64,000 nt of DNA from Solibacteraceae bacterium. GTDB taxonomy: Bacteria; Acidobacteriota; Terriglobia; Bryobacterales; Bryobacteraceae. The notes below the pieces were generated by a model. It ran no database searches. It had not been told where the DNA came from and saw nothing but the letters and a program-made list of their open reading frames with translations. Below, in pieces: positions 23,907-32,854 of the stretch. How positions within the stretch are numbered: the stretch's first letter is position 1; every line of letters begins with the position of its first letter. Where the stretch lies: NCBI GenBank assembly GCA_026984795.1, contig JALSRK010000006.1, positions 1-64,000 of the forward strand. The letters run 5' to 3'. A program made the translations under genes and the position numbers.

Positions 23907-25751
23907 ATGCCTCTCCGCGAAGATCTCCTCAATCCGATCCCCGGCGATAACCCGAGTGGGGAGAGTCTCCGCTACGAGCCCATCTACGACCAGATCAAGG
24001 AGGCCCGCCGCCAGGAAGAGGAACTGACCCAGGGTATCTGGGCACACGAGGTCAAACAGGCGGACTTTTCCAAGGTGATCAAGCTCGCCGGAGACGCCCT
24101 CGCCGAGCGCAGCAAGGATCTTCAGCTCGCCGCCTGGCTTACCGAAGCGCTCATCTATGAAGAGGGCATCCCCGGGCTCCGCCGCGGACTCACCTTGGTG
24201 CGCGAGCTGATGGAACAGTTCTGGGACACGCTCTACCCCGAACTGGAGGACGGCGATCCGTACATGCGGACCGGCGTCCTCGACTGGATCGGATCCCGCC
24301 TCGACGACGCCCTCAAGAAGGCTCCCCTGACTCAGGGCGGCTATGGCTGGTATCAGTACCGGGAATCCCGGGCCGTCGGCTACGAGGAAGACTGCGCCGG
24401 CGACAGCGAGAAGCTCGAGGCCCGCCAGGCTGCCATCGAGGAAGGCAAGATCACCGCCGAGGATTTCGACGCCCAACTCAGCGCCACCCCCAAAGCCTTC
24501 TACGTCGAGCTGAAGGAAGAGTTGGGAAAGTGCTTCGAAGAGCTCCGCGCCCTGGAGGAGTTCACCGATGAGCATTTCGCCGAGGATCCGCCCAGCTTCA
24601 GCGGCCTCCGGTCCACGCTCGAGGAACTGGACAAGACCGTCCACATGCTCCTGGCGAAGAAAAAGGAGCAGGAGCCGGACGTCGCTCCCCAACCCGAGCC
24701 GCCGCCCGAACCCGAGCCCGCGGAGGAACCCGGCCGGCAGGCCGAAGAACCCTCGCCAGCCGTCGCCGTGGAGCCTCAGCCGGCCCCGGCGGCCGCTCCG
24801 GCGCCGGCGCCGCCTCCGGTCTCGGCGGAACCGGCCGACCGGGACGATGCCATCCGGCGCATCGTCAGCGCCGCTGCTTTCCTGCGCCAGGACGATCAGT
24901 ATAGTCCTCTCCCTTATCTGGTGCTGCGGGGGCTGCGCTGGGGGGAGCTGCGAGCTTCGAGCGGAGGCATCGACCCAACCCTGCTCGAGCCGCCGCCCTC
25001 GGACCTCCGCCAGGAGCTCAAGCGCCTTTCCCTGAACAGCGAGTGGGAAGCCGTCCTCGAGAAGGGCGAAGAAGCCATGGGACTGCCGTGTGGCCGTGGC
25101 TGGCTCGACTTGCAGCGGTATGTGGTCCGGGCGTGCACCGAACTGGGGAGCTGGTATGATCCCATCGTCAACGCGATCCGCTCGGAGCTGCGCGCGTTGC
25201 TCACCGACTTCCCCGATCTGCCGGAGATGACCTTGATGGACGACACGCCGACGGCGAACAAAGAGACTCAGGAGTGGCTGAAAGAGTTCGCCGCGCCCAT
25301 GGTCATCGAGAAAGAGCCCGAGGTCTCCTTTCCGGAAATGCCCGAGGAGGTGGCCAAGGAATCCGGTTTTGGCGAAGAGGCTCCGCCGGACCCCCGCGAG
25401 CTGGCTCAGAACGCTCTGCGGGACGGACGGCCTGATGAAGCCATGGCCATCCTCGCCCGCGAAATCGGTCAGGTAAAGAGCGGCCGGGAACGCTTTCGGC
25501 GCCGCGTGGAGCTGGCCGAAATCTGCCTGGCCTCTGACCGGGCCGCCATTGCCCTGCCGATTCTGCAAGACATCGCCGCGGAGATCGAGAAACGGCGCCT
25601 CGAGGAGTGGGAGCCTCCGGAATCCGTGGCCCACGCCCTGGTCCTGCTGTACCGCTGCCTCACGACGCTCGACCGGCCGCCTGAAGAGAAGCAGCCCGTC
25701 TATCAGCGCATCTGCCGGCTCGACCCGGTCCAGGCGATGGCTTGCACATAG
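23907..25751 (+). CDS. tssA: T6SS assembly protein TssA (ImpA N-terminal domain)
   Basis: A 614-residue protein. The ImpA_N domain opens the chain (LLNPIPGDNPSGESLRYEP, LTEALIYEEGIPGLRRGL, QFWDTLYPELEDGDPYMR). Residues about 253-312 form a Pro/Glu/Ala-rich linker (repeated PEPxP), and the C-terminal half is helical and resembles the variable TssA tail (AFLRQDDQYSPLPYLVLRGLRWGEL). TssA caps the growing sheath and primes baseplate and tail assembly. Only 5 nt separate it from tagJ. The long acidic linker is longer than I expect for short TssA types. Confidence 0.92.
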   Translation: MPLREDLLNPIPGDNPSGESLRYEPIYDQIKEARRQEEELTQGIWAHEVKQADFSKVIKLAGDALAERSKDLQLAAWLTEALIYEEGIPGLRRGLTLVRELMEQFWDTLYPELEDGDPYMRTGVLDWIGSRLDDALKKAPLTQGGYGWYQYRESRAVGYEEDCAGDSEKLEARQAAIEEGKITAEDFDAQLSATPKAFYVELKEELGKCFEELRALEEFTDEHFAEDPPSFSGLRSTLEELDKTVHMLLAKKKEQEPDVAPQPEPPPEPEPAEEPGRQAEEPSPAVAVEPQPAPAAAPAPAPPPVSAEPADRDDAIRRIVSAAAFLRQDDQYSPLPYLVLRGLRWGELRASSGGIDPTLLEPPPSDLRQELKRLSLNSEWEAVLEKGEEAMGLPCGRGWLDLQRYVVRACTELGSWYDPIVNAIRSELRALLTDFPDLPEMTLMDDTPTANKETQEWLKEFAAPMVIEKEPEVSFPEMPEEVAKESGFGEEAPPDPRELAQNALRDGRPDEAMAILAREIGQVKSGRERFRRRVELAEICLASDRAAIALPILQDIAAEIEKRRLEEWEPPESVAHALVLLYRCLTTLDRPPEEKQPVYQRICRLDPVQAMACT

Positions 25752-25755
25752 GCTT

Positions 25756-26241
25756 ATGGCGCGTCAACAGTTGGAAGAGCCCGTCACCTTGTCGGTCCTC
25801 GACCGGCTGATCGACGAGGAGCCGAAGAAATCCACGGAGCCGCCGCTTACCCGGGCCCAGTCGTTGCGCCGGCTCAAAGAAGCGTTGAAGCGGGACCTCG
25901 AATGGCTACTGAACACGCGCCGTAACCCCGATCTCGGCGAGGGGGTTTACAAGGAGGCGGAGCGGTCCGTGCTCGGCTTCGGCCTGCCCGACCTGAGCGC
26001 CTTCGGCCTGGCATCAATCCGCGACCAGCAGCGCCTGCGCCGAGCCCTCGAGAACGCGGTAGCCCTCTTCGAACCCAGGCTGGGCGGCGTCCGGGTCCAG
26101 ATGGAGACCGTTTCCAACGTCACCCGCGGCATCCGGTTCCATATTCAGGGCCTGCTGCTGGTGAATCCGAGCCCCGAGCCGATCACCTTCGACACGGTGC
26201 TCGAGCTGCCGGCCGGCCAGTACGAGGTGAAGGGACGCTGA
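25756..26241 (+). CDS. tssE: T6SS baseplate subunit TssE (gp25-like)
   Basis: A 161-residue gp25-like protein. The core has LKRDLEWLLNTRRN, YKEAERSVLGFGLPDLS and the conserved FEPRLGGVRV, in which Glu-Pro-Arg is the hallmark of the gp25 fold. TssE forms part of the baseplate wedge with TssF, TssG and TssK and anchors the sheath. The ATG at 25756 lies 4 nt after tssA; the frame is open further upstream inside tssA but that part is not homologous. Confidence 0.93.
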   Translation: MARQQLEEPVTLSVLDRLIDEEPKKSTEPPLTRAQSLRRLKEALKRDLEWLLNTRRNPDLGEGVYKEAERSVLGFGLPDLSAFGLASIRDQQRLRRALENAVALFEPRLGGVRVQMETVSNVTRGIRFHIQGLLLVNPSPEPITFDTVLELPAGQYEVKGR

Positions 26242-26242
26242 A

Positions 26243-28084
26243 ATGCGCGACGACTTGCTCGCGTACTACGAACGCGAACTCACGTTTCTCCGCCAAATGG
26301 GCGCGGAGTTCGCGGCCAAGTACCCGAAGATCGCCTCGCGCCTGACGCTGGAGGCCGACCGCGCCGCCGATCCCCATGTCGAACGCCTCATCGAGGCGTT
26401 CGCCTTCCTCGCCGCCCGGGTTCATCTGAAGATCGACGACGAGTTCCCGGAAATCACCGACGCCCTGCTCAGTATCGTCTACCCTCACTATTTGCGTCCG
26501 ATCCCGTCGATGTCGGTGGTCGAGTTCCACCTGGACCCGGAACAGGGCAAGCTCACTTCCGGGCTGGCGATTCCCCGAGGATCGGTCCTGTTCTCCCGGC
26601 CCTACCAGGGCTTTCCCTGTAAATTCCGCACCTGCTACGACACGACGATCTGGCCCTTGCGGGTGGCCGCGGCTGCCTGGACCAGTCCTGACCGCCTCGA
26701 TCCGCCGCTGAAGGCCCCGGAGGCGGCCGCCGCCCTGCGCCTGGAGCTCGAGTGCCTGCCCGACGTCGCTTTCCAGGGCCTCGAACTCGATCATCTCCGC
26801 TTCTTCCTCAACGGCGAGAGCAACCTGGTGCACAACCTCTACGAGCTACTCGCCAACAACTGCACGGGGATCCTCGTCCGGAACCCCGATCCGGCCGCCC
26901 GCGCCGAACCGCTGCGGCTGCCGGCAGAATCGCTCCGGCCGGCGGGGTTCGCCGAAGACGAGGCGGTCCTGTCCTACCCCCGCCGATCCTTCCTCGGCTA
27001 CCGCCTCCTGCAGGAGTATTTCTGCTTCCCCGAGAAGTTCTTCTTTTTCGACCTCCGCGGCCTGGAGGCGTTGCGGAAAGCGGGCCTCGACAATCGCGCC
27101 GAGATCGTCCTGCTCATCCGCCCCTACGAGCGGCAGGACCGCCAGCAGTCCCTCGAGGTCGGCGTCACCGAACAGACGCTGAAGCTCAACTGCTCGCCGG
27201 TCGTCAACCTCTTCCCCCATACCGCTGAGCCCATCCATTACGACGGTACGAAATATGAATACCAGGTGATCCCCGACGTGCGCCGGCGCCACGTCATGGA
27301 GGTCTATTCGATCGACGAGGTCGTCTCCACGCGTCCCGACAGCACCGAGGTGACCCGCTACGAGCCCTTCTTCTCCGTGCGGCATGGAACGTTCCACAAC
27401 GGAGCCAAGGCATACTGGCACGCCCGGCGGGTACCCTCGACCCGGCCGAACGACCCGGGGACCGACGTCTACCTCACCCTCGTTCAGTTAGACGGCCAGC
27501 CGGCGCGCCCGGAAACCGAAACCGTCACCGTGCGGTGCACCTGCACCAACCGGGATCTGCCCTCCCGGCTGCCCTTTGGCAACGAGGAAGGCGATTTCGA
27601 GCTGGAGGGAGCGGCTGCCATCCGGCGCATCGTGGCTTTGAAGCGCCCAACGCCGCCGGTGCGGCCGCCGCTCGGCAAGTCCACTTTCTGGAGGTTGATC
27701 TCCCATCTCTCCTTGAACTATCTCTCGCTCGTCGAGGAGGGCCGGGAAGCTCTGCAAGAGATCCTGAAGCTCTACGAGTTCACCGGGTCGTCATCGTTGG
27801 CCAAACAGATCGCCGGCATCACCTCGGTCCAGTCCCGGGAGCATTTCGCCCCGCTGCGGTCAGACCGGGGCATCGTGTTTGCCCGCGGCCGCCAGGTGGA
27901 GATCGAACTCGACGAGGAGCAGTTTGTGGGCGGCGGCGCCTACCTGTTCGCCGCCGTCCTGGAGCGTTTCCTGGGTCTGTACGCGTCGATGAACAGCTTC
28001 TGCCAATTGATCGTGCGGACCCGCCAGCGGAAAGGAGTCTTGCGCGAATGGGCGCCACGAGCCGGGGAACAGATCTTGTTGTAG
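26243..28084 (+). CDS. tssF: T6SS baseplate subunit TssF
   Basis: A 613-residue TssF (ImpG/VasA) protein. The start DDLLAYYERELTFLRQMGAE, the segments FAAKYPKIASRLTLE, DEFPEITDALLSIVYPHYLR and IPSMSVVEFHLD, and the later TVRCTCTNRDLPSRLPFGN are typical. It binds TssG (one TssG to two TssF) to form the wedge core. Start ATG begins one nt after the tssE stop; its 3' end overlaps tssG by 37 nt. Confidence 0.96.
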   Translation: MRDDLLAYYERELTFLRQMGAEFAAKYPKIASRLTLEADRAADPHVERLIEAFAFLAARVHLKIDDEFPEITDALLSIVYPHYLRPIPSMSVVEFHLDPEQGKLTSGLAIPRGSVLFSRPYQGFPCKFRTCYDTTIWPLRVAAAAWTSPDRLDPPLKAPEAAAALRLELECLPDVAFQGLELDHLRFFLNGESNLVHNLYELLANNCTGILVRNPDPAARAEPLRLPAESLRPAGFAEDEAVLSYPRRSFLGYRLLQEYFCFPEKFFFFDLRGLEALRKAGLDNRAEIVLLIRPYERQDRQQSLEVGVTEQTLKLNCSPVVNLFPHTAEPIHYDGTKYEYQVIPDVRRRHVMEVYSIDEVVSTRPDSTEVTRYEPFFSVRHGTFHNGAKAYWHARRVPSTRPNDPGTDVYLTLVQLDGQPARPETETVTVRCTCTNRDLPSRLPFGNEEGDFELEGAAAIRRIVALKRPTPPVRPPLGKSTFWRLISHLSLNYLSLVEEGREALQEILKLYEFTGSSSLAKQIAGITSVQSREHFAPLRSDRGIVFARGRQVEIELDEEQFVGGGAYLFAAVLERFLGLYASMNSFCQLIVRTRQRKGVLREWAPRAGEQILL

Positions 28085-29082
28085 CCGGCGTCGCCGCCCG
28101 GCACGAGCTGGTGCGGAGCCCGTACCGCTACGAGTTCTTTCAGGCGGTGCGCCTGCTGCGCCGGCTGATGCGGGGCGAACCGCCGGGACGCTTCGCGCCG
28201 CCTCAGCGCGAATTCGTCCGCTTCCGCGCCCACCAATCGCTGGGTTTTCCGGCCAGCGAGATCCAGGCGCTCGAGCGGCCTGCCGAGGACGGCGCGGCGG
28301 TGATGACCGTCAACTTCATGGGCCTCACCGGACCGCAAGGCGCTCTTCCCATCGTCTACACCGCCCAGGTCATCGACCGGATCCGCGTGCGCGACCGCGC
28401 GATGCGGGATTTCTTCGATCTGTTCAACCACCGCATCATTTCGCTCTTCTACCGTGCCTGGGAGAAATACCGGTTCGCCGTCGCCTACGAGGCCGGCGAG
28501 CGGGCGGGTCTCACCCGTTACCTTCTGGATCTCATTGGGCTGGGAACACGCGGCCTGCAAGAACGCCAGGCGGTCGCCGACGATTCGCTGATCTTCTACA
28601 CCGGGCTGCTCGCCCAGCGGCCGCGTTCGGCTACCGCCCTGCGGCTGGTCCTGGAGGACTATTTCGGCGTCCCGGTTTGGGTGGAACAGTTTGTGGGAGC
28701 TTGGTACCCGCTGGCCAGGGAAGACCGGTGCGAACTGGACGAATCGGATTCTTTCTCCTCCCGCCTCGGCGTCGGCGCGGTGGTCGGCGACGAGGTCTGG
28801 TCACAGCAATCGCGGGTGCGGATCGTGCTCGGGCCGCTGACGCGGAAGCAGTACCTGGCATTCCTTCCGGGCGGTCCGGCTTACGAGCCGCTCCGCTCGA
28901 TCGTGCGTTTCTTCGGAAACCAGGAACTGGAGTTCGAAGCGCGGCTGATTCTGAAACGGGAGGAGACCCCGAAATGCGAACTAGGCGCCGAAGGAGACGA
29001 GGCGCCACAACTGGGTTGGATCACATGGGTGAATACAGCCGGGATGGACCACGATCCGGGTGACACTGTCTTGGAGCTGTGA
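28048..29082 (+). CDS. tssG: T6SS baseplate subunit TssG
   Basis: A 344-residue TssG (ImpH/VasB) protein with SPYRYEFFQAVRLLRRL, VRFRAHQSLGFPASEI, TVNFMGLTGPQGALP and FNHRIISLFYRAWEKYRF, all family signatures. Partner of TssF in the wedge. The ATG at 28048 has AAAGGAG upstream and lies inside the end of tssF; the frame is open much farther upstream only as a shadow of tssF. Confidence 0.95.
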   Translation: MGATSRGTDLVVAGVAARHELVRSPYRYEFFQAVRLLRRLMRGEPPGRFAPPQREFVRFRAHQSLGFPASEIQALERPAEDGAAVMTVNFMGLTGPQGALPIVYTAQVIDRIRVRDRAMRDFFDLFNHRIISLFYRAWEKYRFAVAYEAGERAGLTRYLLDLIGLGTRGLQERQAVADDSLIFYTGLLAQRPRSATALRLVLEDYFGVPVWVEQFVGAWYPLAREDRCELDESDSFSSRLGVGAVVGDEVWSQQSRVRIVLGPLTRKQYLAFLPGGPAYEPLRSIVRFFGNQELEFEARLILKREETPKCELGAEGDEAPQLGWITWVNTAGMDHDPGDTVLEL

Positions 29083-29169
29083 GTGCGGCCCACTGCGGCT
29101 CCCTGGCAGGCCGGGTTGGCCATCCGGCCGGCAACTGGAACATAATCAAGTGTCCGGAGGAGGAAGGTG

Positions 29170-31812
29170 ATGAGCATCAATCTGAAATCCCTCGTCGGGA
29201 AACTGAACAGGACGACGCGGAACGCCATGGAGGCTGCCGCCGGGTTGTGCGTCTCACGGGCGCACTACGACATCGAGATCGAGCACTACCTTCTCAAGCT
29301 GCTCGATATCCAGAACAGCGACCTCACGCCCATTCTGCGGCATTTCGAGATCGACACGTCCCGGCTGACCAAGGAACTCACCCGGAGCCTCGACAAACTC
29401 AAGACCGGCAACGCGCGCAACCCGGTCTTCAGCCCCAGCCTGGTGAAGATGCTCACCGAGGCGTGGACCATTGGCTCGGTCGATTACAACTCCGGCCAGA
29501 TCCGCTCCGGGTTTACGATCCTGGCGCTGGTCACCGACGACGAGCTGTCGCGCATGATGCGCGACGTGAGCCGTGAGTTCACCCGGATCGATCCGGTGGA
29601 GCTGCGCCGGGACTTCCTGAAGATCATCGCGGCGTCCAAGGAAGAGGTGGCTTCGGCAGCCGCGGCTCCCGAAGCCGCCGCCCCCGGAGCCGCGGTCCGG
29701 CCGGGCAGCAAGACCCCGAACCTCGACCAGTTCACGAGCGATCTCACCGAAGCCGCGCGCCAGGGCAAGATCGATCCCGTCCTCGGGCGTGATTTCGAGA
29801 TCCGCCAGATGATCGACATTCTCCTCCGCCGGCGGCAGAACAACCCGATCCTCACCGGCGAGGCCGGCGTCGGCAAGACGGCGGTGGTCGAGGGCTTCGC
29901 CCAGCGCGTCGTGGCGGGTGATGTACCTCCCCCTCTGCGCAACGTGATCATCCGGACCCTCGACCTGGCGCTGCTGCAGGCGGGGGCGGGAGTAAAAGGC
30001 GAGTTCGAAAACCGGCTCAAAGGGCTCCTCGAAGAGGTGAAGGCCTCGCCGACGCCGATCATCCTGTTCATCGACGAAGCGCACACGCTCATCGGCGCCG
30101 GCGGCCAGGCCGGCCAGGGCGACGCCGCCAACATTTTGAAACCAGCCCTGGCCCGGGGCGAGCTGCGCACCATCGCGGCCACCACCTGGTCGGAATACAA
30201 GAAGTACTTCGAAAAGGACCCCGCCCTCACCCGGCGGTTCCAGGTCATCAAAGTGGAAGAGCCCACCGAGGAGCAGTGCATGGTCATGCTTCGCGGCGTC
30301 GCCACTTCCCTCGAGAAACACCACCAGGTCCGGATTCTCGACGAGGGACTGGCCGCCGCCGTGCGCCTCTCCCACCGCTACATCGCCGGCCGGCAGTTGC
30401 CGGACAAGGCCGTCAGCGTCCTGGACACCGCCTGCGCCCGTCTCTCGCTGAGCCAGAGCGCTACCCCGGGGCCCATTGAAGACGCGCGACGGCGCCTCGA
30501 CGACCTGAACGTCCAGGAGCGTATCTTGAAGCGCGAGGCGGCCGTCGGCGGCGACCACCAGGAGCGGCTCGAGGAGATCGCCAAGGAGAAGGTCACCGTC
30601 GGAGAACGCTTGAAGCAACTCGAGGAACGCTGGGAGAAAGAAAAGACCCTCGTCCAGCAGATCCGCGATCTGCGCGCGAAGATCGAGGCAGTGGCCGGCG
30701 GCGACGGCAAAGGCGACACTAACGGCGTCGGCGAGCTGCGTGGGCGTCTGGAGGAGCTGAACCGGGAACTCGAGGCCGTCCAGGGCGACGCTCCTTTGGT
30801 CCGGGTCACGGTGGATGCCAACATCGTGGGCGAGGTGATCTCCGGCTGGACAGGCATTCCCGTCGGCAAGATGGTCAAGGACGAAATCGCCACGGTCCTC
30901 TCGCTCAAGGACCTGCTCGCCCAGCGGGTCATCGGCCAGGACCATGCACTGGAAGCCATCTGCCAGCGCATCCAGACCTCCCGGGCGAGCCTCGACGATC
31001 CCGGTAAGCCCATCGGCGTGTTCCTCTTGGTCGGGCCCAGCGGCGTCGGGAAGACCGAAACCGCCCTGGCTCTGGCCGATCTGCTCTATGGCGGCGAGCG
31101 GAACCTGATCACCATCAACATGTCCGAGTTCCAGGAGGCCCACACGGTCTCCACGCTGAAAGGCTCGCCTCCGGGCTACGTCGGCTACGGCGAAGGCGGC
31201 GTGCTGACCGAAGCGGTACGCCGGCGGCCCTATTCGGTGGTACTGCTCGACGAAGTCGAAAAGGCGCACCCGGACGTGCTCGAACTCTTCTACCAGGTCT
31301 TCGACAAAGGCATGATGGAGGACGGCGAGGGGCGCGAGATCGACTTCAAGAACACGATCATCCTGCTCACCACCAACGCCTGCACCGACGAGATCATGAA
31401 GCTCACCGCCGACCCGGAGACGGCGCCGGAACCGGAAGCCCTGGCCTCGGCCCTGAAACCGGAGCTGAACAAGCTGTTCAAGCCGGCGTTCCTGGGCCGG
31501 ATGCTGATCGTGCCCTACTACCCGATCCGTGACGAGGCGCTCAAGAAGATCATTCATCTGAAGCTCGACAAGATCAAGCGGCGGCTCATGGAGAACCACA
31601 AGATCGAGCTGATCCACGACGAGAGCCTCGTCGAGGAGGTAGCCCGCCGGTGCACCGAGGTCGAGAGCGGCGCGCGCAATGTGGACAACATCTTGACCAA
31701 CACGCTGCTTCCCGACGTGGCGCGCCAGATCCTCGGCCGGATGGCGGAGGGCCAGCCGTTGCAGTCGATTCGGGTTTCGGTGGGAGAAGACGGCTCGTTC
31801 GTTTACGCATAG
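29170..31812 (+). CDS. clpV: T6SS sheath-disassembly ATPase ClpV (TssH)
   Basis: An 880-residue Clp/Hsp100 ATPase. An N-terminal double-Clp-N domain (MSINLKSLVGKLNRTTRNAM, SRAHYDIEIEHYLLKLLD) is followed by a first AAA+ module with GEAGVGKT near 230, a coiled-coil middle domain (about 440-530), and a second AAA+ module with GPSGVGKTE near 622. ClpV pulls TssC out of contracted sheath and recycles it. The SINLKSLVGKLN start is specific to ClpV rather than ClpB. ATG at 29170 has GGAGGAGGAAGG upstream; an adjacent GTG at 29167 is the alternative. Confidence 0.97.
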   Translation: MSINLKSLVGKLNRTTRNAMEAAAGLCVSRAHYDIEIEHYLLKLLDIQNSDLTPILRHFEIDTSRLTKELTRSLDKLKTGNARNPVFSPSLVKMLTEAWTIGSVDYNSGQIRSGFTILALVTDDELSRMMRDVSREFTRIDPVELRRDFLKIIAASKEEVASAAAAPEAAAPGAAVRPGSKTPNLDQFTSDLTEAARQGKIDPVLGRDFEIRQMIDILLRRRQNNPILTGEAGVGKTAVVEGFAQRVVAGDVPPPLRNVIIRTLDLALLQAGAGVKGEFENRLKGLLEEVKASPTPIILFIDEAHTLIGAGGQAGQGDAANILKPALARGELRTIAATTWSEYKKYFEKDPALTRRFQVIKVEEPTEEQCMVMLRGVATSLEKHHQVRILDEGLAAAVRLSHRYIAGRQLPDKAVSVLDTACARLSLSQSATPGPIEDARRRLDDLNVQERILKREAAVGGDHQERLEEIAKEKVTVGERLKQLEERWEKEKTLVQQIRDLRAKIEAVAGGDGKGDTNGVGELRGRLEELNRELEAVQGDAPLVRVTVDANIVGEVISGWTGIPVGKMVKDEIATVLSLKDLLAQRVIGQDHALEAICQRIQTSRASLDDPGKPIGVFLLVGPSGVGKTETALALADLLYGGERNLITINMSEFQEAHTVSTLKGSPPGYVGYGEGGVLTEAVRRRPYSVVLLDEVEKAHPDVLELFYQVFDKGMMEDGEGREIDFKNTIILLTTNACTDEIMKLTADPETAPEPEALASALKPELNKLFKPAFLGRMLIVPYYPIRDEALKKIIHLKLDKIKRRLMENHKIELIHDESLVEEVARRCTEVESGARNVDNILTNTLLPDVARQILGRMAEGQPLQSIRVSVGEDGSFVYA

Positions 31813-31819
31813 TACATAT

Positions 31820-31834
31820 AGGAGGAGGAGTTTG
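31820..31834 (+). promoter_or_regulatory. Ribosome site and TTG start of the calpain-like gene
   Basis: TAGGAGG at 31820-31826 inside a GGA triplet tract, with TTG at 31832. Spacing of 5 nt supports the TTG as start. No ATG exists in frame near the beginning; a GTG at 31844 is the other choice. Confidence 0.5.
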
Positions 31835-32833
31835 CCACCGAATGTGCGCGGCCGCGTTCCGGGGCCGACGGGGGCGGAGGGACGGATTCCGGAATTCGGC
31901 GGCTTCCGCCCGCGAGGGAATCGCCGTCATGGCCCGCTCCGCGCTCCGGAGCGAACGCTGCTGGCCCAACTGACGCCGGAGGAGTCACCGGAGACCGCTA
32001 CCGACGCGACAGCGCCGGAAAGCGAGATTCGCCTCGTCGAGCCGTCTGCCGTCCCCGGCCAGCCCACGGCGCTCGAAGACTACGATTTCCCGCTGTTCGG
32101 CTCCCAGGGTACGCCCACTGCCGAGGACGTGGTTCAGGGCAACCTGGACAACTGCCCGGTGGCGGCGACCCTGGCCGCGCTGGCGCATGCCCGGCCGGAA
32201 GTGATTCAGAACATGCTCTCGGAACAGCACGCCCGGGTGCGTTCCCGGGTGCATGGAGATCCTCAGGGCCGCTATCCCCACGAATCCCGCCGTCTGATCA
32301 CCGTGCGGCTGCCCGGGGGCCAGCCGGTCCGGGTGAGCGGGCTGCTTTGGCGGATGTGGGGAAACGTGGCCTACGCCCGTTCGGCGAGCGGAAGCATCTC
32401 GTGGATGAGCTACATCGAGAAGGCTTACGCTTCGCAGTTCTCCGGCGGGTACCAGACGCTGGCCCGGGTAGGCGAGGAAGCTCCCGGGATCCCGGACACC
32501 CGGGAAGTCTTCGCCGCGCTCACCGGCTCTTGGATGATGGCCTATCTCGTCGAGGACACTCTCTTCCACGCCGACGGCGCCGCCGACGCCCTGCGCGCGG
32601 GGACCCTCGAAGAGTTGCTGGCCCGAGCCCGGGCCCGGCCCACGATCGCCGCCTCCCGCAACGAACTGCCGCCCGAAGGACGGATCGAGGCAAACCATTC
32701 TTACGCTGTGCTGGGCTTTCGCCGCGGCGCCGTCCAGCTTCGCAACCCCCGAGGCGGTCCCCACGCTACTTTCCAGATCCCGTTCGAGTTGTTCCGCCAG
32801 GCGTTCCAGGCCGTGTTGCAAACCGAAGACTAG
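31832..32833 (+). CDS. Calpain-like cysteine protease, putative T6SS effector
   Basis: A 333-residue protein with a low-complexity Arg/Pro/Gly-rich N-terminus (1-80) and a calpain-type (C2) peptidase domain after it. The oxyanion Gln and nucleophile are Q102 and C108 in VQGNLDNCPVAATLAALA; SISWMSYIEKAYASQF (about 188-203) matches the calpain segment vW..lIEKAyA; the catalytic His and Asn are H289 in EANHSYAVLGF and N305 in VQLRNPRGG. All catalytic residues are thus present. It lies between clpV and vgrG with 21 nt before vgrG. No signal peptide or membrane segment. The position suggests a secreted effector or a protease acting on T6SS parts; no immunity gene of its own follows directly. Confidence 0.8.
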   Translation: MPPNVRGRVPGPTGAEGRIPEFGGFRPRGNRRHGPLRAPERTLLAQLTPEESPETATDATAPESEIRLVEPSAVPGQPTALEDYDFPLFGSQGTPTAEDVVQGNLDNCPVAATLAALAHARPEVIQNMLSEQHARVRSRVHGDPQGRYPHESRRLITVRLPGGQPVRVSGLLWRMWGNVAYARSASGSISWMSYIEKAYASQFSGGYQTLARVGEEAPGIPDTREVFAALTGSWMMAYLVEDTLFHADGAADALRAGTLEELLARARARPTIAASRNELPPEGRIEANHSYAVLGFRRGAVQLRNPRGGPHATFQIPFELFRQAFQAVLQTED

Positions 32834-32854
32834 AAAAAGATCCGGAGGAGTACG

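Noticed and set aside
29254..31617. A 787-codon open frame antisense to clpV
   Set aside because: It is the mirror frame of a high-GC gene; its product is Asp/Gly/Leu-rich low-complexity without domains, while clpV is unmistakable.
21821..32850. GGA-triplet tracts before several T6SS genes as possible repeats
   Set aside because: They are strong Shine-Dalgarno sequences at normal spacing from start codons (hcp, clpV, calpain-like gene, vgrG).
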